A stretch of 63,931 bases of DNA from Candidatus Roseilinea sp. (GCA_025055235.1 JANWYN010000049.1:1-63931); one strand, 5' to 3'. Positions 42,389-52,067 are shown, numbered from the stretch's first letter. A program made the numbers and translations. The notes: a model not told the origin generated them from the sequence alone.

Positions 42389-43846
42389 CTACGAGGCAAT
42401 TCGCCAACTCGTCCCCTTCGGCCCATCTTCCAGCACGATGCCGAGCTTGGCCAGCCGGTCGCGGATCGCGTCGGCCCGCGCGTAATCTTTTGCCTTGCGC
42501 GCCTCGTTGCGCATCTCGATCATCATCTCGATCAGTGCCGCCTCGCGCTCGGCACTGGCCGCATCGCGCGATTCGACATCCGCGCGCACGACGCCCAGCA
42601 CGTCGCCGGCCAACTCACGGTAGATTGCGTCGGCCTGCTCCAGCACCCGCTGCGTCGCAATGCCGCTGTTAATGGCGTTGTTGATCTCCTTGCTCATGTC
42701 GAACAGCGCCGAAAGGGCGAGCGGCGAGTTGAAGTCGTCGTTCATCGCGCTGGTAAACAGCATGCGCGTTTGGTCGAGCATGTCCATCAATTGGCCACGC
42801 GTCGCCTCGTCGCCGTTCTCCGGCGCATGCTTCAGCGCGTCGCGCACGCGCCGCACGGCGGTGTGGATGCGCTCCACCCCTTTGCTCGCGGCGTCCAGCG
42901 CCTCGGCGCTGTAGTCGGCCGGGCTGCTGTATTTGCCGGATAGGATGAAGTAGCGTAGTGCCTCGGGCCGGTAGGTCTTGAGCGCGTCTTTGATGGTGAC
43001 GAAGTTGCCGAGCGACTTGCTCATCTTCACACCGTTCACCAGCAGCGAGCCGGTGAGCATCCAGTAGTTGGCGAAGGGCACCCCGTGCGCACATTCGCTC
43101 TGGGCGATCTCGGCTTCGTTGTGCGGGAAGATGTTGTCTATGCCGCCGCCGTGGATGTCGAACGTCTTGCCGAGATACTTGGTGCTCATGGCCGAGCACT
43201 CGATGTGCCAGCCGGGATAGCCGCGGCTCCATGGAGAGGGCCATTGCAGGATGTGGTTCTCCGGCGCCTTCACCCACAGCGCGAAGTCCATCGGGTGGCG
43301 CTTCTCTTCGCGAATAGCCACGCGCTTGCCGGCCTCCATCTCCTCGATCCGCCGGCCGCTCAGCTTGCCGTAGTCCGGATCGGACTCGACGCTGAAGTAC
43401 ACCGAGCCGTTCACCACATACGCATGGCCCTTCTCGATGAGCGCCTGGATCATCTCGATCTGCTCGGGGATGTGCGCGCTGGCGCGCGGCGAGATATCAG
43501 GGCGCTGCACGCCCAGTGCGTCCATGTCCTCGAAGTACGAGCGCATGTAACGCTCGACCAGCTCCATCGGCTCGACGCGCTCGCGCCGGGCGCCCTTCAG
43601 AATGCGGTCTTCGCCGTCATCCAGCATGTGCCCGACGTCGGTGATGTTCTGCACGTAGCGCACCTTATAGCCGCTGTAACGCAGCCAGCGCACCACTACG
43701 TCGAATGCGACATAGGTCTTGGCGTGACCGAGATGGGCGTGGTCATACACCGTGGGCCCGCACACATACATGAACACCCGGCCCTCCACGATGGGTTTGA
43801 ACGGTTCCTTTTCTCGCTTGAGTACGTTGTAGATCACTAAGCTCAT
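42389..43846 (-). CDS. cysS: Cysteinyl-tRNA synthetase
   Basis: 485 residues from ATG 43846. Class I signatures are HLGH (in [12 protein letters not shown]) and KMSKS, and the zinc site uses Cys in [16 protein letters not shown] and the [14 protein letters not shown] segment. The length matches the family (about 460-490). The preceding in-frame ATG at 43858 adds four residues and touches the stop of the upstream PIN-TRAM gene, so the two genes are one unit. Confidence 0.97.
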   Translation of the reverse strand: MSLVIYNVLKREKEPFKPIVEGRVFMYVCGPTVYDHAHLGHAKTYVAFDVVVRWLRYSGYKVRYVQNITDVGHMLDDGEDRILKGARRERVEPMELVERYMRSYFEDMDALGVQRPDISPRASAHIPEQIEMIQALIEKGHAYVVNGSVYFSVESDPDYGKLSGRRIEEMEAGKRVAIREEKRHPMDFALWVKAPENHILQWPSPWSRGYPGWHIECSAMSTKYLGKTFDIHGGGIDNIFPHNEAEIAQSECAHGVPFANYWMLTGSLLVNGVKMSKSLGNFVTIKDALKTYRPEALRYFILSGKYSSPADYSAEALDAASKGVERIHTAVRRVRDALKHAPENGDEATRGQLMDMLDQTRMLFTSAMNDDFNSPLALSALFDMSKEINNAINSGIATQRVLEQADAIYRELAGDVLGVVRADVESRDAASAEREAALIEMMIEMRNEARKAKDYARADAIRDRLAKLGIVLEDGPKGTSWRIAS

Positions 43847-43858
43847 GATTGGCAGCAA

Positions 43859-44995
43859 CTAGCGATAGTCAGAAGGGATGCGGGAGTCGGAGGACGAAAG
43901 CCTGGCGTTGACCGTCTGCTCCCGGCCTCCGGCGAGTGGTTTGGCGAAGATCATCCGGCCGGCGGCCGTCTGCAGCACCTTGGTCACGCTCACCTCGATG
44001 GACCGGTCGAGATACGGCTGACCTTCTTCGACGACCACCATCGTGCCGTCCTCGAGGTAGCCCACGCCCTGGCCGGCCTCGCGACCGGGCTGGATGATCT
44101 GGATCTGCAGCGATTCGCCCGGCAACACGACCGTCTTCACTGCGTTGGCCAGCTCGTTGATGTTGAGCACCGTTACGCCTTGCAGCGACGCAACCTTGTT
44201 GAGATTGTAATCGTTGGTCACGATTGGGCAGCCCCAGTGCTTGGCCAGCAAGATCAGCTTTTCATCCACGCGCTGCGCTTCGATCGGATCGTCATCTACG
44301 ATTCTCACCGGCCAGGGCGATTCCTTTTGCAGGCGCTTGAGCACTTCCAGCCCGCGCCGGCCGCGCGCCCGGCGCATGGCGTCGGGCGAGTCGGCGACGA
44401 ACTGCAATTCGTTCAGCACGAAGCGCGGCACGATCATCTCGCCGCGCAGGAAACCGGCATTGCTCACATCGGCAATGCGCCCGTCAATGATCACACTGGT
44501 GTCGAGCAGTAGCGGCTCGCGCATCAAGATGGGCAGCTCATCCGGCTTGCTCGCCGGCAGCTTGATGTTCAGGATCTGGAACAACTCGCGGTAGCGCAGG
44601 CTCATGATGCCTAGGCCGAGCGTGCCAAAGCCGACTGCTGCCAGGAAGGGCAACACCGGCCCGAACGGCTCCGGCAAGCGCGCCAGCGGGAAGGCCAACA
44701 GCGCTGCCAGCAGCAGCCCGGCGCCCAGGCCGATGAAGCCGGCGATGATCTGCGACGCGCTAAGGCTGACGATGCGATGGTAGAGCTGGGTGAGCGGCTT
44801 GCCGAACGCCAACGGGAACAGCAGCGCGCCGACGAGCCCCAGCGCCGCCATCGTGATGACGTGCGCGATGACGTAGTTGTCGAGCGGCGGCGGAAAGTAA
44901 ACGCTGATCAGGTCGCCGAGCGACCAGCCGATCAGGCCGCACACGACTGCGCCGCAAATGCGCAGCCCGAATAGGATGGATGATTCCGTCTTCAC
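43859..44995 (-). CDS. PIN-TRAM domain membrane protein (YacL-like)
   Basis: 378 residues: four membrane helices (about 1-130), a PIN nuclease domain (about 160-285, with LLDTSVIIDGRIADV, acidic residues in DSPDAMRRARGRRGLEVLKRL, and ILLAKHWGCPIVTNDYNLNKVA) and a TRAM RNA-binding domain (about 295-355). This is the YacL type found next to cysS/ispD in many bacteria. A nuclease role on RNA at the membrane is presumed for the family. Confidence 0.92.
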   Translation of the reverse strand: MKTESSILFGLRICGAVVCGLIGWSLGDLISVYFPPPLDNYVIAHVITMAALGLVGALLFPLAFGKPLTQLYHRIVSLSASQIIAGFIGLGAGLLLAALLAFPLARLPEPFGPVLPFLAAVGFGTLGLGIMSLRYRELFQILNIKLPASKPDELPILMREPLLLDTSVIIDGRIADVSNAGFLRGEMIVPRFVLNELQFVADSPDAMRRARGRRGLEVLKRLQKESPWPVRIVDDDPIEAQRVDEKLILLAKHWGCPIVTNDYNLNKVASLQGVTVLNINELANAVKTVVLPGESLQIQIIQPGREAGQGVGYLEDGTMVVVEEGQPYLDRSIEVSVTKVLQTAAGRMIFAKPLAGGREQTVNARLSSSDSRIPSDYR

Positions 44996-45070
44996 GGCTC
45001 AAAATAAATCCTGGAATAAAACCGGATGAATACTGGGGATGATGGTAACACAGTAGTAGAATCTGTGCGT

Positions 45071-45616
45071 ATGCCCAACCGCGCGATAGACCTGAACCCC
45101 GTCTCCCGCGTGACCGTCGGCGCGATCGGCGAGCCGGGCCGCCGCACGTTCTATATCCAGGCGCGCAAAGGATCGGAGCTGGTCACGCTCCTCTGCGAGA
45201 AGGAACAGGTCTCGGCCTTGTGCCTGGCCTTGCAGCAGTGGCTGGACGAGTTGCGGGTCAAATACCCCAAGGGCGCGAATTTCGTCCGCCTGAACATAGA
45301 CATGGAGCTTGAACAGCCACTCACGCCGGCCTTTCGCGTCGGCCAGATGGGCCTAGGATACGACGAAGAGAATGATCTGATCGTCCTCGTCCTGACCGAG
45401 CTGTTGCCGGAGGACGTGGATCAAGATCAGGCGACCACGATTCGCCTGTTCTGTTCGCGGGCGCAGATAGACGCTTTCAGCCGGCATGGCTTGGAAGTCG
45501 TCGCCAAGGGTCGCCCGATCTGTCCGCTGTGCGGTAAACCGATGGATCCCGAAGGGAACGTCCAGGGCTTCTGCCCGCGCCGCAACGGTCACGCCGATGA
45601 GATCGTTTTCGCATGA
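45071..45616 (+). CDS. DUF3090 family protein with C-terminal zinc ribbon
   Basis: About 181 residues from ATG 45071. The family motifs AIGEPGRRTFYIQARKG, LCEKEQVSALCLALQQWLDEL and FRVGQMGLGYDEENDLIVLVL are present, ending in CPLCGKPMDPEGNVQGFCPRRNGH, a Cys-rich ribbon. DUF3090 genes are usually followed by an SCO1664-type gene, as here. The function is unknown; co-occurrence in Actinobacteria includes a histidine phosphatase, which is absent here. Confidence 0.88.
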   Translation: MPNRAIDLNPVSRVTVGAIGEPGRRTFYIQARKGSELVTLLCEKEQVSALCLALQQWLDELRVKYPKGANFVRLNIDMELEQPLTPAFRVGQMGLGYDEENDLIVLVLTELLPEDVDQDQATTIRLFCSRAQIDAFSRHGLEVVAKGRPICPLCGKPMDPEGNVQGFCPRRNGHADEIVFA

Positions 45617-45644
45617 GTCAACGATTGCCAAATCATCAATCATT

Positions 45645-45682
45645 AATCATCAATCATGAATCATGATTCATGATTGATGATT
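45645..45682. repeat. 38-base perfect palindrome of ATCATCAAT type
   Basis: AATCATCAATCATGAATCA is followed directly by its exact inverse TGATTCATGATTGATGATT, and the flanks continue the same motif. A related palindrome separates the L10 and L7/L12 genes (55656-55695). It lies between DUF3090 and its partner gene. Confidence 0.8.
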
Positions 45683-45701
45683 GATGATTCATGACTGATT
45701 G

Positions 45702-46466
45702 ATGACGATGAGCGACTCACTCCCTGTGCAACAGGTGCTCCGAATCTTGAGCGAAGGCGAGATGGAATCGCTGGGCTTGATGCCCTGGGGATCGAACTAC
45801 ACCTTCCTGGTCGAGGTCAAAGATCCGGACGCCTCGCGCGCGGCGAGGGAGAAGACCTCGCTCCTGGCCGTATATAAACCCCGGCGCGGCGAGGCGCCAC
45901 TGTGGGACTTCCCGACCGGCACGCTTTGCCTGCGCGAGTATGCTGCCTATCTAGTAAGCGAGGCGCTCGGCTGGCAGCTCGTCCCGCCGACGGTGCTGCG
46001 CAACGGCCCGCATGGATTCGGTTCGGTGCAGTTGTTCATAGACAACGACGCCGATCAACACTTCTTCACCTTCCGCGAGGATGCAACATGCTGCGAGCAG
46101 CTCCAGCGCATGGCGCTGTTTGATCTGATCACCAACAACGCCGACCGTAAGAGCGGCCATTGCCTGCGCGATAGAAACGGCCATGTGTGGGCGATTGACC
46201 ATGGCATCACCTTCAATGCCGATTACAAGTTGCGCACGGTAATCTGGGACTTCGCCGGCCAACCCATTCAACCGAAGATGCTGGAGGACCTTAAATGCCT
46301 GCGCCCGCAACTCGAGCCGGATCAGGCGCTCGGCAAGGCGTTATATAAGCTGCTAGACGAGGCAGAGGTTCGCGCCTTCATCAAGCGACTCGATGGGCTG
46401 ATCAAGCTCAAGCGCTTCCCCAGCCCGAACCGCTACGACCGCAATATCCCCTGGCCGCCAATCTAA
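45702..46466 (+). CDS. SCO1664-like protein (PI3/PI4-kinase-like fold)
   Basis: About 254 residues from ATG 45702 (ATG 45708 also possible). The motifs YTFLVEV...LLAVYKPRRGEAPLWDFPTGTLCLREYAAYLVSEALGW, LFDLITNNADRKSGHCL and WAIDHGITFN fit the SCO1664 family, with an active-site-like NADRKxGH and D-H-G. It follows DUF3090, the family's usual neighbour. A small-molecule or protein kinase activity is suggested by the fold but not proven. Confidence 0.88.
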   Translation: MTMSDSLPVQQVLRILSEGEMESLGLMPWGSNYTFLVEVKDPDASRAAREKTSLLAVYKPRRGEAPLWDFPTGTLCLREYAAYLVSEALGWQLVPPTVLRNGPHGFGSVQLFIDNDADQHFFTFREDATCCEQLQRMALFDLITNNADRKSGHCLRDRNGHVWAIDHGITFNADYKLRTVIWDFAGQPIQPKMLEDLKCLRPQLEPDQALGKALYKLLDEAEVRAFIKRLDGLIKLKRFPSPNRYDRNIPWPPI

Positions 46467-46536
46467 GCCCCGGCTCCCAACTCCCAGCTTCTGATCTCTG
46501 ATTTCTGACCTCTGACTTCTGATCCCTGCCAGGCGC

Positions 46537-48000
46537 ATGCCGCAACCCTCAGTCCGTCCTTCGCCCTCTACCATCGAAGACTTCGCATCCGCGGTCGCAT
46601 ATATCCATGCGCTGGATCATGTGGACACGCCTCGGCACACGCATGCCTATGCCTTTCAGCACGGCATCGCTCGGGCGCGCCACCTGCTGGAGCAGCTGGG
46701 CGGCGCGCCGAGGGCGACGACGCGGTGCGTGCTCGTCGCCGGATCAAAGGGCAAAGGCAGCACGGCGATGATGCTCTCGGCAGCGCTGAGCGCGGCCGGC
46801 TACCGCGTAGGCATTTTCACCGGCCCACACCTGCACTCGCCGCTAGAGCGCTTCGTGATCAGCCGGCATGGCCGGCCGGCGCCGATGTCGGAAGCGCAGT
46901 TCACTGCCTACGCCGCACAGATCGAACGCATCGTCGAAGCGTGGGGCTGCCCCGAACTGGGCCTGCCGACGCGCTTCGAGGCATTCACGGCGATGGCCTA
47001 TCACTGGTTCGAAGCGGAAGCTGTGGACATCGCGGTGATGGAGATTGGCATCGGCGGTCGGCACGATGCGGTCAATCTGGCCGAGCCAATCGTGTCGGTC
47101 ATCACCAACATCAGCCTGGAGCATACGCAAATGCTTGGACGAACGCTGGCCGAAATCGCGCATGCCAAAGCCGGCGTCCTGCGCGCCCATGGCGCAGGGG
47201 TGATTGCGCCGCAGCAGGACGAGGTCAAGCACGTCATCCTCGACGAAGCGCAGTGGCTGGGCAACGTCGAAAGGCTCTACTTCGCCGAAGCGTGCTGCTC
47301 GGTGTCGTGCGCCGGCATTCACATCGGAGCGACTGCCGGCGAGAGCGGGCAGTGGCTGCACGTCCGGCTGCACGGAGCATGCGCCGGCGCGCCCGCTGAG
47401 ACGAGCAATGGACGCGCGCCGTTGTTCTGCCCGCTGCTGGGCCGCTACCAGCTTGAAAACGCAGCGACGGCGATCACGGCGGTGCAGGCATTGCGGGCAC
47501 GAGGCTATTCCATCAGCGATGATGACCTGCGCCGAGGCTTTGCCGGCGTGCGCTGGCCGGGGCGATTTGAGGTGCTGCGACGCGATCCGCTCATCATCGC
47601 CGACGGCGCGCACACGCCGTATTCGATGAGCCAACTGTGCGCCTCGCTCCAGGAGTACTTCCCCGGTCGCCGCCTCCACTTCGTCATCGGCGTGCTGCGC
47701 GATAAAGACGTGCGCGGCATTATCCAGGCAGCGGCGCGCGTCGCCGCCTCTCTCACTTTCACCGACATGGACGTGCGACGCGCCGTGCCGGCCGATCAAC
47801 TGCTCGCGACGTGGCAGGCGCTCGATTCGCCCCCAACTGATCCCCAAGATGGCCAAACATCCTTCCAGGCGTCCACCGCAGTAGACGTTTCGTCGGCCAT
47901 TCGTCAAGCACTGATGCGCGCAGATCGCAACGATATTGTGTGCATTACAGGGTCGTTGCATCTTGCAGCCCTTGCAGCAGAAAGAATAGAAAACCTTTAG
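46537..48000 (+). CDS. folC: Folylpolyglutamate synthase-like Mur ligase
   Basis: 487 residues with the Mur-ligase ATP loop VAGSKGKGST (usual form VAGTNGKGS; here TN is replaced by SK), the GPHLHSPLERF segment, MEIGIGGRHDAVN, NISLEHTQMLG, YQLENAATAITAV, RWPGRFEVLRRDPLIIADGAHTP and a C-terminal Rossmann-like domain. It adds glutamates to folates. The short spacer in front (46467-46536) is a tandem TCTGA-type repeat. Confidence 0.93.
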   Translation: MPQPSVRPSPSTIEDFASAVAYIHALDHVDTPRHTHAYAFQHGIARARHLLEQLGGAPRATTRCVLVAGSKGKGSTAMMLSAALSAAGYRVGIFTGPHLHSPLERFVISRHGRPAPMSEAQFTAYAAQIERIVEAWGCPELGLPTRFEAFTAMAYHWFEAEAVDIAVMEIGIGGRHDAVNLAEPIVSVITNISLEHTQMLGRTLAEIAHAKAGVLRAHGAGVIAPQQDEVKHVILDEAQWLGNVERLYFAEACCSVSCAGIHIGATAGESGQWLHVRLHGACAGAPAETSNGRAPLFCPLLGRYQLENAATAITAVQALRARGYSISDDDLRRGFAGVRWPGRFEVLRRDPLIIADGAHTPYSMSQLCASLQEYFPGRRLHFVIGVLRDKDVRGIIQAAARVAASLTFTDMDVRRAVPADQLLATWQALDSPPTDPQDGQTSFQASTAVDVSSAIRQALMRADRNDIVCITGSLHLAALAAERIENL

Positions 48001-48074
48001 GGGGCGAGCGTCGAATGGCGAACCTGGTGGTTTGCCGATCCGGCGCTCGTCTTTCGCGTTTTCGGTCGCTCGAC

Positions 48075-49385
48075 ATGGGTTCGAATCTATCATCGCCGCG
48101 ACGGCGTAGCCGTTTGAACTGGTTTGCCGTTCTCATCGTCGTCGGCGTTGCGTTGCTGGTGTTGCCGGCCGCAGGCCTGCTCGCCCTGCGCGTGGCAAGC
48201 GACTTGACCCGGCGCATGGAGCAAGTCGTTAACGGCGGCGAGTCGGCGCCGCCCCTCGAACTGCCGGAGATCGGCGTATGGCAAGGTAAGGAGCGCATCA
48301 CCATCCTGCTGTTGGGCATAGACCAGCGGCCAGGGGAGCACCCCGATTCAGCCCGCACCGACGCGATGATGTTGCTGACGCTCGATCCGCTAGAGCGCAC
48401 GGCGGGCATGTTGAGCATCCCGCGTGACCTGTATGTGCCACTGCCCGATCGCGGCCAGGATCGCATCAATACGGCGCACATCTATGGCGGCCCCGAATAT
48501 GCGATGCGCGCCGTGGAATACAACTTCGGCATTCCTGTCCATCACTACGTGCGCGTGAACTTCACAGCGCTCACTGCGTTGGTTGACCTGGTAGGTGGCA
48601 TCGAGGTCTACAACGACCGTGACATCTACGACGCTACCTACCCAGACGACGCTTACGGCTACGAGCCGTTCGTGCTGCCGGCCGGCTGGCATGTGCTGGA
48701 TGGCCGTACAGCGCTGAAATATGCGCGCACGCGACATGGCGCGAGCGACTTCGCGCGCATCCGCCGGCAGCAACAGATCTTGCTCGCCTTGCGCGAGAAG
48801 CTGAGCACGACCGACGCAGCGACCAAAGTGCTGCCACAAATTCCACAGATCATGCAGGCGCTGAGCGGCGCGATTCAGACCGACCTGAACATGGTCGAGA
48901 TTGCCCAGCTCGCGTTGACGGTCAAGGACATCCCCGACGATCGCATCGCGCGCGTGGCGATTGACGAGACGGCGGTGCAGCCATGGACGACGCCACAGGG
49001 CGGCAGCGTGCTCATTCCCATCCGCGAGCGAGTGCGCGAGCTGCGCGAGTTGTTCTACAACCCGCGGATCGCGGCGCAACAGCCGGCAGCCCCCACGCCG
49101 GCCGCACCGATGCGCATCTCCATCCAGAATGGCACACCGGTCCGGGGGCTGGCTGCCGGGACGAAGGCCTACCTCGAAGGTCGCGGCTTCATTGTAGAGA
49201 GCATCGCCGATGCGCCTCAGCGCTACCAGCGCACAGTGATCGTGGACTACAGGGGGCAGCCGGACATGGCGCAGCGCCTGGCCGCCGAGCTCGGGCTGCC
49301 GTTGACGAGCGTCGCCACTGTGTCCGACCCGAACAGTTCGCTCGACGCGCTGGTCATTCTGGGGGATGATTTCCAGCCGAAATAG
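48075..49385 (+). CDS. LytR-CpsA-Psr (LCP) family protein with LytR_C domain
   Basis: About 436 residues from ATG 48075 (ATG 48015 possible). One N-terminal membrane helix (about 16-38), an LCP domain (about 75-235, ITILLLGIDQRP, SARTDAMMLLTLDP, MLSIPRDLYVPLP, RINTAHIYGG, DLVGGIEVYND, LKYARTRHGASDFARIRRQQQIL) and a LytR_C domain at the end (about 340-430). LCP enzymes attach glycopolymers to the cell envelope. In a Chloroflexota cell the acceptor is unknown. Confidence 0.93.
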   Translation: MGSNLSSPRRRSRLNWFAVLIVVGVALLVLPAAGLLALRVASDLTRRMEQVVNGGESAPPLELPEIGVWQGKERITILLLGIDQRPGEHPDSARTDAMMLLTLDPLERTAGMLSIPRDLYVPLPDRGQDRINTAHIYGGPEYAMRAVEYNFGIPVHHYVRVNFTALTALVDLVGGIEVYNDRDIYDATYPDDAYGYEPFVLPAGWHVLDGRTALKYARTRHGASDFARIRRQQQILLALREKLSTTDAATKVLPQIPQIMQALSGAIQTDLNMVEIAQLALTVKDIPDDRIARVAIDETAVQPWTTPQGGSVLIPIRERVRELRELFYNPRIAAQQPAAPTPAAPMRISIQNGTPVRGLAAGTKAYLEGRGFIVESIADAPQRYQRTVIVDYRGQPDMAQRLAAELGLPLTSVATVSDPNSSLDALVILGDDFQPK

Positions 49386-49524
49386 TTGGCAAGCAAGCAG
49401 TATGCCGTGTCACGTTTCGCCACACCCGGACACGAAACGACGTTGCCTCGGCGTCTTCGTCGTTACACCGGTTGCGTGGCCGATGTGGGCTAATTCGCCC
49501 TCAAGCGACATGTGCTCTATGCTC

Positions 49525-49553
49525 GATTTCGAGCCGGCAAAAACAGTTATAAT
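49525..49553 (+). promoter_or_regulatory. Candidate promoter before ribosomal L9
   Basis: A perfect TATAAT at 49548-49553, about 49 bases before the ATG of L9. The -35 region is poor (GATTTC at 49525-49530, 17-base spacing). Confidence 0.4.
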
Positions 49554-49601
49554 CACGTGCGCCTTCCTTCGAGAAGAACGCGACAGGCACATGGAAACGC
49601 G

Positions 49602-50144
49602 ATGAAAGTCTTACTTTTGCAGGATGTGTATAACCTCGGCCAGGCCGGCGAAGTGAAAACCGTCGCCGATGGCTATGGTCGCAATTATTTGCTGCCGCGC
49701 GGCCTGGCTGTGCTTGCGACGCCATCCGCAGTCAAACGCGCCGAGCGTATCAAGCAGGCCGCTATCGAGAAGCGCGCCCGCGAGAAAGCGGACATCGAGG
49801 CGCTTGCCCAAGTGCTCTCCGGCATGACGCTCACCTTCAACGTCCGCACGGGCGAGAAGGGCAAGCTCTATGGCTCGATTACTTCGGCGCAGATTGCCGA
49901 CGCGATCGCCAAGCACCTGGGCAGCGAATTCGACAAGCGCAAGGTTGCGCTACGCGAGCCGATCCGCGAGGTCGGCACATACACGGTGCCCATCCGCCTC
50001 AGCGCAGAAGCTGCGCCAGCCGTCACGGTGATTGTGCAGCAGGAAGGCACCGTCGCTGCTGCGGCGAACGCAACGACGCCGGCCGGATCAACCGCCTCAC
50101 GAGAAGCAGCGCCACAAGCCGAAGCGGCAGAGCCCGCCGGCTGA
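49602..50144 (+). CDS. rplI: Ribosomal protein L9 with long C-terminal tail
   Basis: 180 residues starting MKVLLLQDVYNLGQAGEVKTVADGYGRNYLLPRGLA, the L9 signature, then the connecting helix and C-terminal domain (about 75-148). The last 30 residues are an Ala/Thr-rich tail (AAAANATTPAGSTASREAAPQ) not found in most L9 proteins (about 150 residues). It stands apart from the rpsF-ssb-rpsR genes that usually neighbour rplI. Confidence 0.96.
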   Translation: MKVLLLQDVYNLGQAGEVKTVADGYGRNYLLPRGLAVLATPSAVKRAERIKQAAIEKRAREKADIEALAQVLSGMTLTFNVRTGEKGKLYGSITSAQIADAIAKHLGSEFDKRKVALREPIREVGTYTVPIRLSAEAAPAVTVIVQQEGTVAAAANATTPAGSTASREAAPQAEAAEPAG

Positions 50145-50165
50145 GAACCTGAAAGGAGGGGATAG

Positions 50166-50528
50166 GTGGAACACAACCACGACGAGTGGCTCGATCTGGA
50201 ACTCGAAACGGATAGCGATTCTCAAGTCATCGAACTACTCGCAGGAGATCTGACCTGTCCCCTTTGTGGCTCATCTTACGAGCCGTCTGCGATCCACTTC
50301 ATCCGCCAGCGCCGGGACATCGTCACGCTTGCCGTGCAGTGCTATCGCTGCGGCGCCGGCAGCTTGATCACCGTCCAGCGCGATGCTAGTCCCACATCTG
50401 ATCCGTCCGAATTGACGCCGGTCGAGCGCGCGTTCTTCGCCTGTCTGCCCCCGCTGAGCGATGCCGATGTGGCGCGCATCCGCCGATTGCTGCGAGCGCA
50501 CACCGGCGACCTGCGCGATCTGCTCTGA
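50166..50528 (+). CDS. Small zinc-ribbon protein, unknown
   Basis: 120 residues from a GTG with AAAGGAGGGG just upstream. An acidic N-terminus (EHNHDEWLDLELETDSDSQ) precedes two CxxCG pairs, CPLCGSS (about 31-37) and CYRCGAG (about 59-65), forming a probable zinc ribbon. The C-terminus (ELTPVERAFFACLPPLSDADVARIRRLLRAHTGDLRDLL) is helical. I do not recognise a named family. The position 20 bp after L9 suggests co-expression. Confidence 0.8.
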   Translation: MEHNHDEWLDLELETDSDSQVIELLAGDLTCPLCGSSYEPSAIHFIRQRRDIVTLAVQCYRCGAGSLITVQRDASPTSDPSELTPVERAFFACLPPLSDADVARIRRLLRAHTGDLRDLL

Positions 50529-50532
50529 CCAA

Positions 50533-51279
50533 TCACCAACGCTTGGGCGGCGCGAGCCTCAATACATCCTCGACGCGGTTGGACTGATCTTGGAGCGGAT
50601 TCAGCCGTACCGTGCTGGCTGCTCGCGAGAACACGCGCCATCCATCGCACACGCGCATCAAAGCAAGGTCGGTCGTTTTGCGGCGCTGGCGCAACGCGGT
50701 CTTGAGCGGGACGCCGTGCGCGACATCCATCGCCAGCGATTCGACGAACGGCTGCGCGTCCGCCGGCAGATTGAGCGCCATCAGCGCCAGCGCCGCTTCA
50801 TCCGGCATGAGCGATTGCGCCTCGCCTGAGTGTCGGGATGAAGCAATGGCCGCACCAACCACGCGCGCCCAACTCGCCGGCTGGGGCGTTTGCAGCCAGG
50901 CCTCCACCGGCCGGTCCATGTCGAAGTCGCGCACGAACAGCACCGGCTGCTCGCCGAACGGCGTCAGGCCGAATACCTCCGCGCGCGGCTGCTCGATGAA
51001 GTTGTCCTCGATCCAAGCGAAGGCCGACATCTGGTCGAGCAGCGTGTTGCGCTCGGTCATCACTGCACCGACGAAAAGCGGGAACGGCGCAGTCAGGATG
51101 GGCAGGCCGAACAGCAAGCGGGCCGTCGCTTCCATGCAGACGATTTTGCTGTTTGCTGCCAGCCGGCGAACCAACGCATCGGCACAATCGCCGAAGATCA
51201 GCAGCGCTGCACCTTGCGCCATCGCCAGCGTGCAGCGCGCATCGAGGTGCAGCAGTTGATCGAACGACGTGAAGTTCAC
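50533..51279 (-). CDS. Unknown protein downstream of EAD-like gene
   Basis: 248 residues, no signal peptide, with a hydrophobic centre (LLFGLPILTAPFPLFVGAVM, about 55-75). The sequence begins MNFTSFDQLLHLDARCTLAMAQGAALLIFGDCADALVRRL. I do not recognise a fold with confidence. It starts 14 bp after the stop of the effector-associated-domain-like gene on the same strand, so the two are almost certainly co-transcribed. No catalytic motif could be picked out. Confidence 0.7.
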   Translation of the reverse strand: MNFTSFDQLLHLDARCTLAMAQGAALLIFGDCADALVRRLAANSKIVCMEATARLLFGLPILTAPFPLFVGAVMTERNTLLDQMSAFAWIEDNFIEQPRAEVFGLTPFGEQPVLFVRDFDMDRPVEAWLQTPQPASWARVVGAAIASSRHSGEAQSLMPDEAALALMALNLPADAQPFVESLAMDVAHGVPLKTALRQRRKTTDLALMRVCDGWRVFSRAASTVRLNPLQDQSNRVEDVLRLAPPKRW

Positions 51280-51293
51280 GCCTCAATGCTACT

Positions 51294-52067
51294 TCACCAA
51301 GCGTAGCGCGGCCGCTTGGCCTTCGCCGCATCGTAGAGCACATCGAAGCGACCATCTTTGGTGAAGTAGTCAATCAACGCGCGCGCCTTGCCGCCCTTGG
51401 CTTCGCCGGCCAGGCTATCCCAGTCCACGCCAAGCGTGAAAGCCAAGTCCTGCAGGTCGTCGAGCGAGAAGACCGCCTCGAACGCTTCGTAGAGCTTTTG
51501 TTCGCGCGGGTCGCGCCGGCGCGCTATGCCGCGGTCATCCGGGCTGCGCCCGCCATAGATGTTGATCTGGTCGCGCCCAACGAAGTCGCGCCCGGCGGTG
51601 ACGTTGCCGCCGATATAAGCGCCGCTCGCCTCAATCCGCGTGCCGGTGTTGATGCTTCCGGTGTTGCCACCCTCGACGATCACACCGCCCGCGCCGGTTG
51701 CGCGCGCGCCCGTGCCCTGAGCGAGGCAACCATCGCCGGTGAGGCTCGCCGAATATTGCTGCGCGATAGCCGGCGCATGCTGCCGGATCAAACCGAGCAA
51801 CGCCTGCGCTCGCTGGAACACCTCCGCATCTTGTGCGACGCCGGCGTCGGCCAGCTCATCCTTCAGCACCTCCTGCCGCGCTGCATCGCCCGGCTTCTTC
51901 TCCACGCTGCGCATCGCAGACTCAACAGCCGAGGATGCGCCAAACTTCCCGATGATGAGCGACTTCAAGCCCTGGTAAACGTCCTTGACCGCCTGAGGCA
52001 CAACTTCCTGAGCCGCGGCAGCTGCACCGGCAATGAGCGCGCCGGCGATGGTGGAAAGTGGATCCAT
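51294..52067 (-). CDS. Conflict-system adaptor-like protein with EAD-like C-terminus
   Basis: 257 residues from ATG 52067, which has AAGGGGGTG in front. Residues 1-100 are helical (DPLSTIAGALIAGAAAAAQEV, QAVKDVYQGLKSLIIGKFG), like N-terminal domains found fused to NTPase and caspase-type conflict proteins. Residues about 115-172 are Gly/Thr-rich with NVTAGRDFVGRDQINIYGG, a repeat type common in such proteins. Residues 188-257 (LYEAFEAVFSLDDLQDLAF, LGVDWDSLAGEAKGGKARALIDYF) resemble effector-associated domain 7. No NTPase is encoded here. Confidence 0.75.
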   Translation of the reverse strand: MDPLSTIAGALIAGAAAAAQEVVPQAVKDVYQGLKSLIIGKFGASSAVESAMRSVEKKPGDAARQEVLKDELADAGVAQDAEVFQRAQALLGLIRQHAPAIAQQYSASLTGDGCLAQGTGARATGAGGVIVEGGNTGSINTGTRIEASGAYIGGNVTAGRDFVGRDQINIYGGRSPDDRGIARRRDPREQKLYEAFEAVFSLDDLQDLAFTLGVDWDSLAGEAKGGKARALIDYFTKDGRFDVLYDAAKAKRPRYAW

